Shown here: piece by piece, positions 7,090 through 7,157 of the stretch
Layout of the letters: each line of letters starts with the position of its first letter
How positions within the stretch are numbered: position 1 is the first letter of the stretch
NCBI GenBank assembly: GCA_002298965.1
Contig: DBMN01000357.1
Location: 347-7,503 of the forward strand
Direction of reading: 5' to 3'
DNA: 7,157 bases
DNA from: Rhizobiales bacterium UBA697
GTDB lineage: Bacteria; Pseudomonadota; Alphaproteobacteria; Rhizobiales; Ancalomicrobiaceae
The notes under the pieces: generated by a model
Told to the model about the DNA's origin: nothing
What the model saw: the letters and a program-made list of their open reading frames with translations, nothing else
Databases searched by the model: none
Translations under genes and position numbers: made by a program

Positions 7090-7157
7090 ATGACGGAAGC
7101 TGCCCTTCGGACCGAACCGGACACGTCCCCACGCCTCGCCGAACCGACGTTCGAGGT
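7090..7157 (+). CDS. Start of an unidentified gene cut by the right edge
   Basis: The ATG at 7090-7092 follows AGGTGG (7081-7086) and opens a frame of 22 codons that runs without a stop to the window edge. The residues begin MTEAALRTEPDTSPRLAEPT, a hydrophilic, Pro/Glu-rich start typical of a flexible N-terminus, with no signal peptide. Same-strand position 103 bases after the TiaS-like gene suggests one operon. Too little is present to name a family, and the coding call rests on start context and codon style only. Confidence 0.5.
   Translation, partial: MTEAALRTEPDTSPRLAEPTFE

Overview
The window is GC-rich, with strong third-position G/C bias and long antisense open frames as a by-product. 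Together with the TonB-dependent outer-membrane receptor this points to a Gram-negative bacterium, most likely an alphaproteobacterium of the Hyphomicrobiales type. That placement is inference from composition and protein style. No rRNA, tRNA, CRISPR array, insertion sequence or phage gene is visible, and no stretch of more than about 220 bases lacks a gene.

Layout: bases 1-714 (+) hold the C-terminal half of a flavin amine oxidase cut by the left edge. A 146-base convergent gap follows. Four minus-strand genes fill 861-6036 and read, in transcription order: FecCD-type permease (6036-4924, TTG start), FecE/BtuD-type ATPase (4924-4124, stop and start overlapping as TGATG), a 161-base gap, a TonB-dependent receptor (3962-1890), and a periplasmic binding protein (1856-861). 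A 218-base divergent control region (6037-6254) separates them from a plus-strand gene (6255-6986). That gene encodes a short protein resembling the N-terminal catalytic half of archaeal TiaS. A further plus-strand gene starts at 7090 and runs off the right edge.

The four minus-strand genes form a complete import route for a scarce, large or chelated nutrient. The receptor crosses the outer membrane, the binding protein carries cargo through the periplasm, and the permease plus ATPase cross the inner membrane. The cargo (ferric siderophore, other metal chelate, heme, corrinoid or molybdate-like oxyanion) cannot be read from the sequence. I see no Fur-like or Zur-like AT-rich box and no convincing cobalamin riboswitch.

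The most unusual item is the TiaS-like protein. Archaea use TiaS to attach agmatine to tRNA-Ile2, whereas bacteria use the unrelated TilS, so a bacterial stand-alone copy without the RNA-binding C-terminal part probably does something else. Its position head-to-head with a complete TonB/ABC importer, together with a downstream gene whose ribosome-binding site lies inside a possible hairpin, makes this a candidate uncharacterised transport-plus-enzyme locus.
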